From assembly GCA_002386045.1 (NCBI GenBank), contig DGEQ01000137.1, forward strand, positions 1 to 11,493: a stretch of DNA of 11,493 nt. Direction: 5' to 3'. Both the position numbers and the translations under genes were made by a program. The notes below the pieces were generated by a model. The model was not told the origin of the DNA. It worked only from the letters and a program-made list of their open reading frames with translations, and made no database searches. The stretch's first letter is position 1, and the number at the start of each line of letters is the position of its first letter. Source of the DNA: Hungateiclostridiaceae bacterium UBA3922. Lineage in GTDB: Bacteria; Bacillota; Clostridia; Acetivibrionales; DTU013. Below are positions 1 to 7,525 of this stretch, one piece after another.

Positions 1-114
1 ATGCATTTTTTCTATGTCAGGAGTTTTCAAAAATTCATAAAGCTTTTTCTTAAAATCTCTTGACTTTAATTAGCTGGTCTTTCTTTTGTATATTATCGTC
101 AGTGCCGGCCCGGA
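1..114. other. AT-rich non-coding stretch downstream of carB
   Basis: These bases follow the carB stop codon and are clearly richer in A and T than the genes. No open frame resembling pyrK, pyrD or carA begins here. A short inverted repeat (100-104 with 116-120) lies across the carB stop, but no T-run follows it in the direction of transcription, so I do not call a terminator. The operon may continue beyond the window edge or may end here. Confidence 0.6.
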
Positions 115-3100
115 TCACTGCCGGCTCAGTTCGCCCAGTTCAGTCACGACAGGGCGCAGGTCCTGCTGTCTCATACGTATGCATTCGAGCACCGCCCTGG
201 CGGTATCCAGTGATGTCAGGCAGGGTATCGACATTTCCACCGCTTTCCGGCGTATCCTGAAACCGTCGCGTTCCGGCTGCCTTCCCCTGGTCGGGGTGTT
301 TATCACGAGGTCTATCTTTCCTGAACCTATCAGGTCCAGCAGGTCGGGAGAGCCCTCCCCTATCTTTTTCACCGCATTCGTCGCTATGCCGTGTGCGTTG
401 AGCGCTTTTGCGGTCTTGCCCGTAGCCCACAGCGTGAATCCGAGCTTTTCGAACTGTTCAGCGATCCCGACCAGTTCGTTTTTGTCCGAATCCCTTACCG
501 TCATCAGTATCCCGCCTCCCGGTGAAGGCAGCCTCATACCTGTTGCGATCATGCCTTTATAAAGAGCTTCGTGGAAATTCCTGCCTATCCCCAGGACTTC
601 CCCCGTGGATTTCATTTCCGGCCCGAGGCTCACATCCACGTCATGGAGCTTTTCGAAGGAGAATACGGGCACTTTTATGGCCACATGCCCCTTCGCTGCA
701 GCAAGACCGGTACCGTATCCCAGGTCCCTGAGCTTCATGCCGGTCATTACCTTCGTTGCTACGTTCACCATCGGTATTCCCGTGACTTTGCTTATATACG
801 GCACGGTCCTGCTTGACCTGGGGTTCACCTCGAGGACATAGATCTCGTCGTTGTACAGTACGTACTGGATATTGATCATCCCTACAACTTTCAGCGCCTT
901 TGCAAGTTTTCCGGTATGATCCACGATCTTTTCGATGACCTGCTGTCGAAGTGAAATTGCCGGATAAACCGATATGCTGTCGCCGGAGTGCACGCCGGCG
1001 CGCTCAAGATGTTCCATTATGCCCGGTATGAGTATGTCCTCACCATCGGAAATGGCATCCACTTCTATCTCTTTGCCCATCAGGTACTTGTCTATCAGGA
1101 TAGGATGTTCCTGCCTGACCCTGCCGATTATCTCCATGAACTCGATCATGTCGTCATCATTGTATGCTATCTCCATTCCCTGTCCGCCCAGGACGTAGGA
1201 AGGGCGGACCAGCACCGGGTAGATGAGCTCGTTTGCGGCAGCCAGCGCCTCTTCGGTCGTAAAGACGGTCTTTCCTGCTGGCCTTGGTATGCCGAGCTTT
1301 TCAAGGATCCTGTCGAATTTCTCCCTGTCTTCTGCAGCATCCACATCCGCTGCCCGCGTGCCGAATATCCTGACACCAGGCCTGCTCAGCCCGTTGACCA
1401 GTTTTATCGCTGTCTGACCGCCGAACTGTACTATCACTCCTTCAGGGTTTTCATACTCTATGATGTTCATGACGTCCTCGATCGTCAGCGGTTCGAAATA
1501 CAGCCTGTCCGCAGTGTCGAAATCGGTGCTCACGGTCTCCGGGTTGTTGTTTGCGATTATCGTTTCATACCCCAGTTCCTTCAGTGCCCATACGGAATGT
1601 ACCGAGCAATAGTCGAACTCTATCCCCTGGCCTATACGGATGGGCCCTGACCCTATGACCAGGATCTTTTTCCTGTCCTTGTCCGCATTCTGTCCAGGGC
1701 CCGGCACATTGCCGCACCGGCCGTAAACGGAGTAATAATAGGGTGCTGCTGCGTCGAAATGTCCTGTGCATGTATCTACCGGTCTGAAAGCCGGATATAT
1801 GCCGTTTTCTTTTCTCAGCTTCCTTATATCATCGGCACTGCAGCCTGTGTACATGCCTATCGTTTCATCAGTGAACCCCATTTCCTTCGCACGTCGGACG
1901 ATGTCGGGGTCAGGAGCCCCTTTTTCACAGGTCCTGAGGGTTTCCTCCATCTTTACGATGTTCAGTATCCTTTCCAGGAACCAGGGATCTATTTTGGTAA
2001 TATCATGCACTTTTTCGACGCCAAAGCCTCTCCTCAGGGCTTCAGCGATCGCGAAAAGCCTTTCGTCATCAGCCCTGGCAAGTTTTTCTTCCAGTTCCTC
2101 CATACCGCAGTTCCGGAACACAGGCTGCTCAAGCGTGGATACCCCGAGTTCGAGCGACCTTACGGCTTTTATCAGGGCTCCCTCGAACGAATCGCTTATC
2201 GCCATTACCTCGCCGGTAGCCTTCATCTGTGTGCCAAGTGTCCTGTCGGCCCTGACGAACTTGTCGAAGGGCCACTTCGGGATCTTCATCACGATGTAAT
2301 CCAGGACCGGCTCAAAGGACTCAAGGGTCGATCCTGTTCTGCTGTTTCCTATTTCGCCAAGGGTATAGCCGATGGCGATCTTCGTTGCCACTCTCGCGAT
2401 CGGGTACCCGGACGCTTTCGAAGCAAGGGCGGATGAGCGGCTCAGCCTCGGATTGACTTCGATGACGGCGTATTCCTTCCCTGAAGGGTGTAATGCAAAC
2501 TGTACATTGCATCCTCCTTCGATCTCAAGAGCATTTATTATCCTCAAGGCTGCGTCATGCAGCATACCGTATTCCTGCTCCGTAAGCGTCAGGCACGGCG
2601 CTACCACTATGCTGTCTCCGGTGTGGACGCCGACGGGGTCCACGTTCTCCATGCCGCAGATTATTGCCGCATTTCCTTCACCGTCCCTCATTGCTTCGAA
2701 TTCGATTTCCTTCCACCCGGAAATACACTTTTCTATCAGCACCTGTCCTACACGGCTCAGCCTCAGTCCGTTGGAGGCTATCCCTGAAAGCTGATCCCTG
2801 TCGTACGCGATCCCTCCCCCGGTTCCGCCAAGCGTATACGCCGGCCTTACGATGACCGGATATCCGATCTCTTCTGCAAAATCCAGCGCATCATCCGTCC
2901 GTGTCACGACTTTGCTTGCAACACACGGCTCACCTGCGGCTTCCATCGCATCCTTGAAAGCCTGCCTGTCTTCCGCCGTTTTGATAGCCCTTGTCGCAGT
3001 GCCCAGCAGCTTTACTCCCATTTCGTCCAGGAAACCTGATTCTGCAAGTTCCATGGCAAGGTTGAGGCCGGTCTGGCCTCCCAGTGTCGGAAGCATGCTG

Positions 3101-3351
3101 TCAGGTCTTTCCCTTGTGATGATCCTTTTCAGCGTTTCCGCATCCAGCGGTTCTATATATATCCTGTCCGCCATATTAGTATCGGTCATTATCGTTGCCG
3201 GGTTGCTGTTGACCAGGACTACCTCGATGCCTTCTTCCCTGAGGGCGCGGCATGCCTGGGTGCCGGCGTAGTCGAATTCCGCGGCCTGGCCGATGACTAT
3301 CGGTCCGGAGCCTATTACGAGGACTTTATTGACATCTTTACGGCGTGGCAT
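115..3351 (-). CDS. carB: Carbamoyl phosphate synthase large subunit CarB (PyrAB)
   Basis: This cytoplasmic enzyme makes carbamoyl phosphate from bicarbonate, ammonia and two ATP, the first step of pyrimidine (and arginine) synthesis. The 1078-residue length is normal for the family. Two ATP-grasp halves are visible: the first about 1-400 with the glycine loop LGGTGGG near 174-180 and EVNPRLSR near 298-305, the second about 560-935 with LGGQG near 721-725 and EVNPRSSR near 841-848. An oligomerisation region lies between them. The MGS-like allosteric domain (about 940-1078, with INTPTRGR near 1017-1024) is where UMP and other effectors act in known homologues. The ATG is preceded by AAAGGAGA at 3357-3364, a strong ribosome site. 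It follows pyrF after 92 bases. CarB normally works with the glutaminase CarA, whose gene usually sits just upstream; here it is missing, which is the odd point. Identification is secure. Confidence 0.98.
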   Translation of the reverse strand: MPRRKDVNKVLVIGSGPIVIGQAAEFDYAGTQACRALREEGIEVVLVNSNPATIMTDTNMADRIYIEPLDAETLKRIITRERPDSMLPTLGGQTGLNLAMELAESGFLDEMGVKLLGTATRAIKTAEDRQAFKDAMEAAGEPCVASKVVTRTDDALDFAEEIGYPVIVRPAYTLGGTGGGIAYDRDQLSGIASNGLRLSRVGQVLIEKCISGWKEIEFEAMRDGEGNAAIICGMENVDPVGVHTGDSIVVAPCLTLTEQEYGMLHDAALRIINALEIEGGCNVQFALHPSGKEYAVIEVNPRLSRSSALASKASGYPIARVATKIAIGYTLGEIGNSRTGSTLESFEPVLDYIVMKIPKWPFDKFVRADRTLGTQMKATGEVMAISDSFEGALIKAVRSLELGVSTLEQPVFRNCGMEELEEKLARADDERLFAIAEALRRGFGVEKVHDITKIDPWFLERILNIVKMEETLRTCEKGAPDPDIVRRAKEMGFTDETIGMYTGCSADDIRKLRKENGIYPAFRPVDTCTGHFDAAAPYYYSVYGRCGNVPGPGQNADKDRKKILVIGSGPIRIGQGIEFDYCSVHSVWALKELGYETIIANNNPETVSTDFDTADRLYFEPLTIEDVMNIIEYENPEGVIVQFGGQTAIKLVNGLSRPGVRIFGTRAADVDAAEDREKFDRILEKLGIPRPAGKTVFTTEEALAAANELIYPVLVRPSYVLGGQGMEIAYNDDDMIEFMEIIGRVRQEHPILIDKYLMGKEIEVDAISDGEDILIPGIMEHLERAGVHSGDSISVYPAISLRQQVIEKIVDHTGKLAKALKVVGMINIQYVLYNDEIYVLEVNPRSSRTVPYISKVTGIPMVNVATKVMTGMKLRDLGYGTGLAAAKGHVAIKVPVFSFEKLHDVDVSLGPEMKSTGEVLGIGRNFHEALYKGMIATGMRLPSPGGGILMTVRDSDKNELVGIAEQFEKLGFTLWATGKTAKALNAHGIATNAVKKIGEGSPDLLDLIGSGKIDLVINTPTRGRQPERDGFRIRRKAVEMSIPCLTSLDTARAVLECIRMRQQDLRPVVTELGELSRQ

Positions 3352-3373
3352 CCTTATCTCCTTTCATTGGCCT

Positions 3374-3404
3374 GTCAGTCGCTGTCTTTTTTATTTTCAC
3401 TGAC
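3374..3404. repeat. Short inverted repeat in the pyrF-carB gap
   Basis: GTCAGT at 3374-3379 is matched by its reverse complement ACTGAC at 3399-3404, with 19 bases between. The 92-base gap that holds it is AT-rich and shows no coding sequence or carA remnant. On the plus strand a T-run follows (3405-3409), but no gene is read that way; on the minus strand no T-run follows. It may be chance or an mRNA processing or stability element. Function is unknown. Confidence 0.35.
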
Positions 3405-3443
3405 TTTTTATAATTCCTGGATATGTTATTTGCGGATATGCGC

Positions 3444-4385
3444 CTATTTCCCCGATTCCAGCGCACACCTCAGGTCTTCCCGCATCCTTATGGCTTCATT
3501 CCTTGCCGCCTGGTCGAAACCGTCTTCCCCATACCTTTCCGACCATTCTTCGGTCATCCATGCGCACATGATGCTCCTTGACGCATTGACGACAGCGCCG
3601 AGCCCGTCGTCATCGAAAGCGCATACCGCATCCTGCGCGGTCCCTCCCTGTGCGCCGTATCCTGGCACGAGGAAATATGACCTTTTCATGATCTTCCTCA
3701 GGATGCGCGCCTGTTCCGGGTACGTAGCTCCTACGACTGCTCCTATGCTGCTGTAACCGCTGGCGCCGACGGCGGCTGCGCTCCATTCGTCGACCAGTTC
3801 GGCCACTACCTCATATACGCGCCTGCCGTCCTGCGTGACGAGGTCCTGTACCTGTCCGGATGACCTGTTGGATGTTTTCACAAGTACGAATATGCCCCTG
3901 TCCGAAGAGGCGCATTCGTCGATGAACGGTTTTACGCCGTCTACGCCGAGGTACGGGTTGACGGTCAGCGCATCGGCGTCGAAAGCCGAAATAAGACTCC
4001 CGCTGATTTCAGTCTTGCCGAGGTATGCGGCCGAATATGCCTGGGCGGTGGAGCCAATGTCATTCCGCTTTCCGTCTGCGATCACGAGCATCCCCCTGTC
4101 CTTCGCATACCTGCAGGTCTCGGCGAATACACGGATCCCCTCGGTGCCGTACATTTCATAATATGCAAGCTGCGGCTTTACAGCGGGTACGATATCGCAA
4201 AGCGCATCTATCAGCTTTTTATTGAATTCCAGTATGGCCTGCGAGGCGCCGGCGAATCCTTTTCCGCATTCCCGGAAGGCCTTCTCCCTTATCCCCCGGG
4301 GTATATATTCGAGCCTGGGATCCAGCCCCGCCACGGAGGGGTTGCCATATTTCCTTATCCCTGCTATCAGCCTGTCGATGAACAT
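3444..4385 (-). CDS. pyrF: Orotidine 5'-phosphate decarboxylase, type 2
   Basis: PyrF removes CO2 from OMP to give UMP, the last step of de novo pyrimidine synthesis, in the cytoplasm. The product is 313 residues from the ATG chosen here, matching the longer type 2 subfamily rather than the ~230-residue type 1 enzymes. The substrate-binding motif GLDPRLEYIP lies near 20-29. The catalytic Asp/Lys/Asp motif appears as ADGKRNDIGST near 103-113, carrying the K and D residues of the family's active site. A GTG two codons upstream (4391) also opens the frame, but AGGAG at 4394-4398 leaves only 2 bases to it and 8 bases to the ATG at 4385, so the ATG is preferred. The gene starts 13 bases after the pyrC stop, and that stop lies next to its ribosome site, suggesting coupling. 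Its place between pyrC and carB, rather than late in the operon, differs from Bacillus subtilis. Confidence 0.96.
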   Translation of the reverse strand: MFIDRLIAGIRKYGNPSVAGLDPRLEYIPRGIREKAFRECGKGFAGASQAILEFNKKLIDALCDIVPAVKPQLAYYEMYGTEGIRVFAETCRYAKDRGMLVIADGKRNDIGSTAQAYSAAYLGKTEISGSLISAFDADALTVNPYLGVDGVKPFIDECASSDRGIFVLVKTSNRSSGQVQDLVTQDGRRVYEVVAELVDEWSAAAVGASGYSSIGAVVGATYPEQARILRKIMKRSYFLVPGYGAQGGTAQDAVCAFDDDGLGAVVNASRSIMCAWMTEEWSERYGEDGFDQAARNEAIRMREDLRCALESGK

Positions 4386-4393
4386 CTGCACAT

Positions 4394-4398
4394 CTCCT
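4394..4398 (-). promoter_or_regulatory. Ribosome binding site that decides the pyrF start
   Basis: AGGAG on the minus strand is directly adjacent to the pyrC TAG stop (4399-4401). It is 8 bases from the ATG at 4385 but only 2 from the in-frame GTG at 4391, which favours the ATG. Its contact with the upstream stop codon suggests re-initiation by ribosomes finishing pyrC. Confidence 0.75.
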
Positions 4399-5685
4399 CT
4401 ACAGCAATACTCCTTTACTTACCACGGGCCTGCCGTTCACGATCGTGTACCATACGAGACCGTATAGTTCCATGCCGCCGAAGGGCGAATTCTTTGATTT
4501 GGATTCGAAGCGTTCCGGATCGACCGTGAACTCCGCATCGATATCCACTATAGTTATATCTGCCGTGCTCCCCGGTTCCAGCGTGCCTTTTCCGATCCCG
4601 AGCAGCCTTGCCGGATTGAGGCTCATTTTCTCGACCAGCTTTTCCATCGTGATTATGCCTGGCTTCACCAGCCTGGTGACGGCCAGCGGCAGTGCTGTCT
4701 CGAAACCTACCATACCGTTGGCGGCCAGGCTGAATTCCACCCGTTTTTCATCGATGTGGTGCGGTGCGTGATCCGTCGCTATGATATCGATGGTGTCATC
4801 GGCGATGCCTTCTATGACAGCCTGCACATCCCTTGCGGTCCGGAGAGGCGGGTTGACTTTGGCATTCGTGTCATATCCCGCGCATGCCTCCTCCGTAAGC
4901 GAAAAATAGTGCGGACAAGTCTCGCACGTCACCCTGACACCGCGTTTTTTTGCATTTCTGATGAGTTCCACCGAAAGGGCCGTACTCACATGCGCGATAT
5001 GTATCGGGATGTCAAGGTACTCAGAAAGTATCAGTTCGCGAGCCACCATGGTTTCCTCGGCGGCCGCCGGTATGCCTTTCAGCCCAAGCACCGTAGATGT
5101 GTATCCCTCGTTCATGACTCCGTCTTCTGCAAGATCGGTGTCTTCACAGTGGGAAATAATGGCGATGCCGAACATCGAAGCATATTGCATCGCTTTTTTC
5201 ATAAGGGACGAGCTTTTTACCGGGTTCCCGTCATCGGATACGGCAACAGCGCCGGCGATCTTCAATTCGCCTATTTCGGCAAGCTCCTCACCTTTCAGGC
5301 CCTTTGTGATGGCGCCGATCGGATACACGTTTACATATCCTTCGTTCCTGGCTTTGTCCAGTATATATTTTACGACCGATTCATTGTCGATGACCGGGTT
5401 CGTGTTGGGCATGCAGGCCACCGAGGTGAATCCTCCCCTGGCTGCGCTCCTGGTGCCGCTTTCGATATCCTCCTTGTACTCGAACCCCGGATCCCTGAGA
5501 TGGCAGTGGGCATCCACCAGGCCAGGCAGCACGTATTTGCCCGAAGCGTCGATCACTTCACAGCCTTCCGGGTCTATCCCAGCTGATAGTTCAACTATCC
5601 TCCCGTCTTCGACGAGCAGGTCAAAAATGCCGTCTCTCCCCGTTTTCGGGTCTATAACATGTCCATTACTGATCAGCAGCTTCAT
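4399..5685 (-). CDS. pyrC: Dihydroorotase, class I
   Basis: PyrC closes carbamoyl aspartate to dihydroorotate, the third pyrimidine step. It is a cytoplasmic zinc amidohydrolase. The 428-residue length fits class I dihydroorotases. Expected metal and substrate residues are present: DAHCHLRDPG near 58-67 (H60, H62 and the substrate Arg), SDDG near 150-153 with the Asp that replaces the carboxylated lysine of class II, SHCEDTD near 178-184, HIAHVST near 229-235, and ATDHAPHH near 303-310 with the catalytic Asp. The ATG has a strong AGGAGGGG site at 5691-5698. The first 20 bases of the gene overlap the end of pyrB, so translation of the two is probably coupled and their products matched. Nothing in the protein looks damaged. 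Confidence 0.98.
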   Translation of the reverse strand: MKLLISNGHVIDPKTGRDGIFDLLVEDGRIVELSAGIDPEGCEVIDASGKYVLPGLVDAHCHLRDPGFEYKEDIESGTRSAARGGFTSVACMPNTNPVIDNESVVKYILDKARNEGYVNVYPIGAITKGLKGEELAEIGELKIAGAVAVSDDGNPVKSSSLMKKAMQYASMFGIAIISHCEDTDLAEDGVMNEGYTSTVLGLKGIPAAAEETMVARELILSEYLDIPIHIAHVSTALSVELIRNAKKRGVRVTCETCPHYFSLTEEACAGYDTNAKVNPPLRTARDVQAVIEGIADDTIDIIATDHAPHHIDEKRVEFSLAANGMVGFETALPLAVTRLVKPGIITMEKLVEKMSLNPARLLGIGKGTLEPGSTADITIVDIDAEFTVDPERFESKSKNSPFGGMELYGLVWYTIVNGRPVVSKGVLL

Positions 5686-6607
5686 TGGTTCCCCTCCTGG
5701 TCAGAAGATAAAGCAATGCCATCCTTACCGCCACGCCATTGGTGACCTGCTCGTTAATAACGGAACGGTCATGGTCAGCTACGGCGGTCGCCAGTTCCAC
5801 TCCCCGGTTTACAGGTCCCGGATGCATGATAAGCGCATCTTTCCTGGCCAGCCGCAGCCTGTTTTCATCGAGGCCGAAGAACCTGAAATACTCCCTGACA
5901 GAAGGGAACAGCGCTTTTTTCTGGCGTTCGAGCTGCATCCTCAGCCCCATTACCACATCTGCATCCACCAGCGCCTCATGTACCGTGCTGTACACCCTTA
6001 CACCGGTCATTTCCAGCTTCGGAGGCAGCAACGTCGCCGGTCCGGCAAGCGATACCTCGGCTCCCATTTTCGTGAGCCCCCAGATGTTGCTCCTTGCCAC
6101 CCTGCTGTGATAGATGTCGCCTATTATAGCGACTTTCAGTCCTTTCAGGGTGCCTTTCTTTTCCCTGATGGTAAACATGTCGAGCAGAGCCTGCGTAGGA
6201 TGTTCGTTCATCCCGTCCCCGGCATTGATGACCGAAGCTCTCACATGCTTTGCCAGGAGATGAGGAGCACCGGACTGGGGATGCCTTATGACTATGACAT
6301 CGGTCCCCATCATATCGATGGTTTTCCCCGTATCTATGAGCGTTTCGCCCTTTTGGACACTGCTTCCGGAAGAACTTATATTTGCAGAACTTGCGCTCAT
6401 ATACTTCGATGCAAGCTCGAATGAAAGCCTTGTCCTGGTGCTGTTTTCATAAAAGAGCGTCACTACGGACTTCCCCTGCAGATGGGGCGTCCTCTTGCTG
6501 TTGGATATCAGTACATATTTCATCATTTTTGCCGTATCGAGGATGTATTCGATTTCTTCGGCAGAAAGATCCTTTAGTCCAAGCAGGTCTTTGGATTTGA
6601 GAACCAT
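5666..6607 (-). CDS. pyrB: Aspartate carbamoyltransferase, catalytic subunit
   Basis: PyrB joins carbamoyl phosphate and aspartate to form carbamoyl aspartate, the committed pyrimidine step. The 313-residue length is normal. The carbamoyl phosphate site STRTR lies at 55-59, the loop GSSVQKGET (Ser and Lys reaching the neighbouring active site) near 81-89, HPTQ at 136-139, and MHPGPVNRG near 261-269. No pyrI regulatory subunit is seen, so it is probably an unregulated trimer as in Bacillus, with control at transcription; that is inference. The ribosome site GAAGGCGG (6616-6623) is weaker than those of the neighbours. An intrinsic terminator lies in the 85-base gap after pyrR, so pyrB expression may be set below that of pyrR. 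The 3' end overlaps pyrC by 20 bases. Confidence 0.98.
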   Translation of the reverse strand: MVLKSKDLLGLKDLSAEEIEYILDTAKMMKYVLISNSKRTPHLQGKSVVTLFYENSTRTRLSFELASKYMSASSANISSSGSSVQKGETLIDTGKTIDMMGTDVIVIRHPQSGAPHLLAKHVRASVINAGDGMNEHPTQALLDMFTIREKKGTLKGLKVAIIGDIYHSRVARSNIWGLTKMGAEVSLAGPATLLPPKLEMTGVRVYSTVHEALVDADVVMGLRMQLERQKKALFPSVREYFRFFGLDENRLRLARKDALIMHPGPVNRGVELATAVADHDRSVINEQVTNGVAVRMALLYLLTRRGTNEAADQ

Positions 6608-6667
6608 ACGTTTTACCGCCTTCTTGCAGATTTGAGCAGCCGGAGAGCATATGCATGCCCCCGTATC

Positions 6668-6694
6668 AAAAAGAGCAAGGCAAAGACCCTGCTC
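6668..6694 (-). terminator. Intrinsic terminator on the pyrR stop, ahead of pyrB
   Basis: Read on the minus strand, GAGCAGGG (6694-6687) pairs with CCTTGCTC (6680-6673) in an 8-bp stem with one G-U pair and a six-base loop TCTTTG, followed by five Ts (6672-6668). The first stem bases are part of the pyrR TGA stop. Bacillus subtilis also has attenuators between pyrR, pyrP and pyrB, but I see no PyrR-binding consensus just upstream here. It may be a partial terminator that lowers pyrB-carB expression relative to pyrR. Confidence 0.65.
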
Positions 6695-7247
6695 AGTGTT
6701 TTTTCCCGGGCTCTATATCGCTCAGCGTCACCTTGTTGACGCCGTCGAACTCCATCACCTTGACGTTCACCATTTCCAGCCTTGACGTGGGAACATTCCT
6801 GCCCACGTAATCCGCACGTATGGGCAGTTCCCTGTGGCCCCTGTCTATGAGTATCGCAAGCTGGATGATCCTCGGCCTTCCGATGTCCATCACTGCGTCT
6901 ATGGCCGCCCGCGCCGTCCTGCCGGTATACATGACGTCGTCCACGAGCACTATGATCTTGTCCGTCACTGTAAAGTCGATCTCGGTGCCGTTGACCACCG
7001 GGTGCTCTGACAGCATGCTCAGGTCGTCCCTGTAAAAAGTGATGTCGAGTATGCCTACCGGCACATCCTTTCCTTCCACTTCCCGGATCTTGGACGCGAT
7101 CATTTTTGCCAGCGGTACTCCGCGCCTCTGTATACCTATGAGGCGCACATCTTCAACACCCTTGTTCCTTTCGATTATCTCGTGGGCGATCCTTGTTATT
7201 GCCCTCTTCATGGCATTCTCATCCATGATTTCAGCCTTGTCGATCAT
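6693..7247 (-). CDS. pyrR: PyrR: pyr operon RNA-binding attenuator / uracil phosphoribosyltransferase
   Basis: PyrR binds a stem-loop in pyr mRNA when UMP is plentiful and so favours termination; many members also convert uracil and PRPP to UMP. The 184-residue length is typical. The PRPP-binding loop IIVLVDDVMYTGRTARAA lies near 98-115, and the family signature YVGRNVPTSRLE is near 147-158. GIQRRGVPLA near 38-47 matches the start of the phosphoribosyltransferase fold. The ATG has GGGAGGTGG at 7255-7263 with 7 bases of spacing. Upstream on the same strand is a complete PyrR-responsive leader, so the gene is almost certainly autoregulated and heads the pyr operon. No uracil permease gene (pyrP/uraA) follows; pyrB is next after 85 bases. 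Confidence 0.98.
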   Translation of the reverse strand: MIDKAEIMDENAMKRAITRIAHEIIERNKGVEDVRLIGIQRRGVPLAKMIASKIREVEGKDVPVGILDITFYRDDLSMLSEHPVVNGTEIDFTVTDKIIVLVDDVMYTGRTARAAIDAVMDIGRPRIIQLAILIDRGHRELPIRADYVGRNVPTSRLEMVNVKVMEFDGVNKVTLSDIEPGKKH

Positions 7248-7303
7248 GTCGAGGCCACCTCCCGCTTTACCAGGTTAATCCGGGGATATTCCCGATATAT
7301 ACT

Positions 7304-7332
7304 AAAAAAGCTTCCTGTCCACGGCAGGAAGC
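7304..7332 (-). terminator. Leader terminator of the pyr operon
   Basis: On the minus strand GCTTCCTG (7332-7325) pairs perfectly with CAGGAAGC (7317-7310) around a seven-base loop, and six Ts follow (7309-7304). It sits 57 bases before the pyrR ATG and downstream of the PyrR-binding loop. This is the expected place for the terminator that stops transcription when pyrimidines are abundant. Confidence 0.92.
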
Positions 7333-7383
7333 ATATATAACAGGCATAGCCTGTAATACACGATAATGATATGTCACCCTTCC
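7327..7383 (-). promoter_or_regulatory. Antiterminator of the pyr leader
   Basis: Two short segments can pair to block the terminator: GGAAG (7383-7379) with CTTCC (7331-7327), and CATAT (7373-7369) with ATATG (7336-7332). Between them a small hairpin ACAGGC-TAT-GCCTGT (7354-7340) brings the arms together. The 3' arm is the 5' half of the terminator stem and the 5' arm overlaps the PyrR-binding stem, so the structures are mutually exclusive. The pairing was found by eye and not by free-energy calculation. Confidence 0.75.
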
Positions 7384-7407
7384 AGCCTCACAGGACTAAT
7401 TAAAAGG
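7377..7407 (-). promoter_or_regulatory. PyrR-binding RNA loop (anti-antiterminator)
   Basis: The minus strand holds AGTCCTGTGAGGCT at 7397-7384, which matches the known PyrR-binding consensus ARUCCNGNGAGGYU at every position. It is flanked by CCTT (7407-7404) and AAGG (7381-7378), which close the stem. When UMP-bound PyrR grips this loop it should hold the GGAAG segment needed by the antiterminator, letting the downstream terminator form. Only one such loop is visible in the window. Confidence 0.93.
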
Positions 7408-7424
7408 TTTTTTGGTTCGTGTTT

Positions 7425-7454
7425 ATATTAACATACATGGTCGCTGTTTGTCTA
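7425..7454 (-). promoter_or_regulatory. Candidate pyr operon promoter
   Basis: On the minus strand TAGACA (7454-7449) is a possible -35 and TTAATA or TAATAT (about 7431-7425) a possible -10, with 17 or 18 bases between; the TG before TAATAT could act as an extended -10. Transcription from about 7420-7416 would give a leader of about 170 bases, a size expected for PyrR attenuation. The -10 match is poor, so position is tentative. Confidence 0.45.
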
Positions 7455-7525
7455 TATTTTTTTAGAAAGTGTCATCCATTTTTCCGCCAAGGAGGAGCAG
7501 CCCTGTTCTACTGGCATAACAAGGA

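Noticed and set aside
100..120. Hairpin at the carB stop as a terminator
   Set aside because: The stem is short and broken, and no T-run follows on the minus strand.
988..1650. Plus-strand open frame of 220 codons opposite carB
   Set aside because: Antisense to an intact carB with conserved motifs; no family resemblance and no convincing ribosome site.
4961..6424. Long plus-strand open frame of 487 codons opposite pyrC and pyrB
   Set aside because: It lies wholly antisense to two well-supported genes with intact motifs, has no recognisable domain, and such frames arise readily opposite GC-balanced genes with biased codons.
7486..7500. Shine-Dalgarno-like AAGGAGGAG on the plus strand
   Set aside because: No start codon lies at a usable distance, and the downstream frame is not gene-like.
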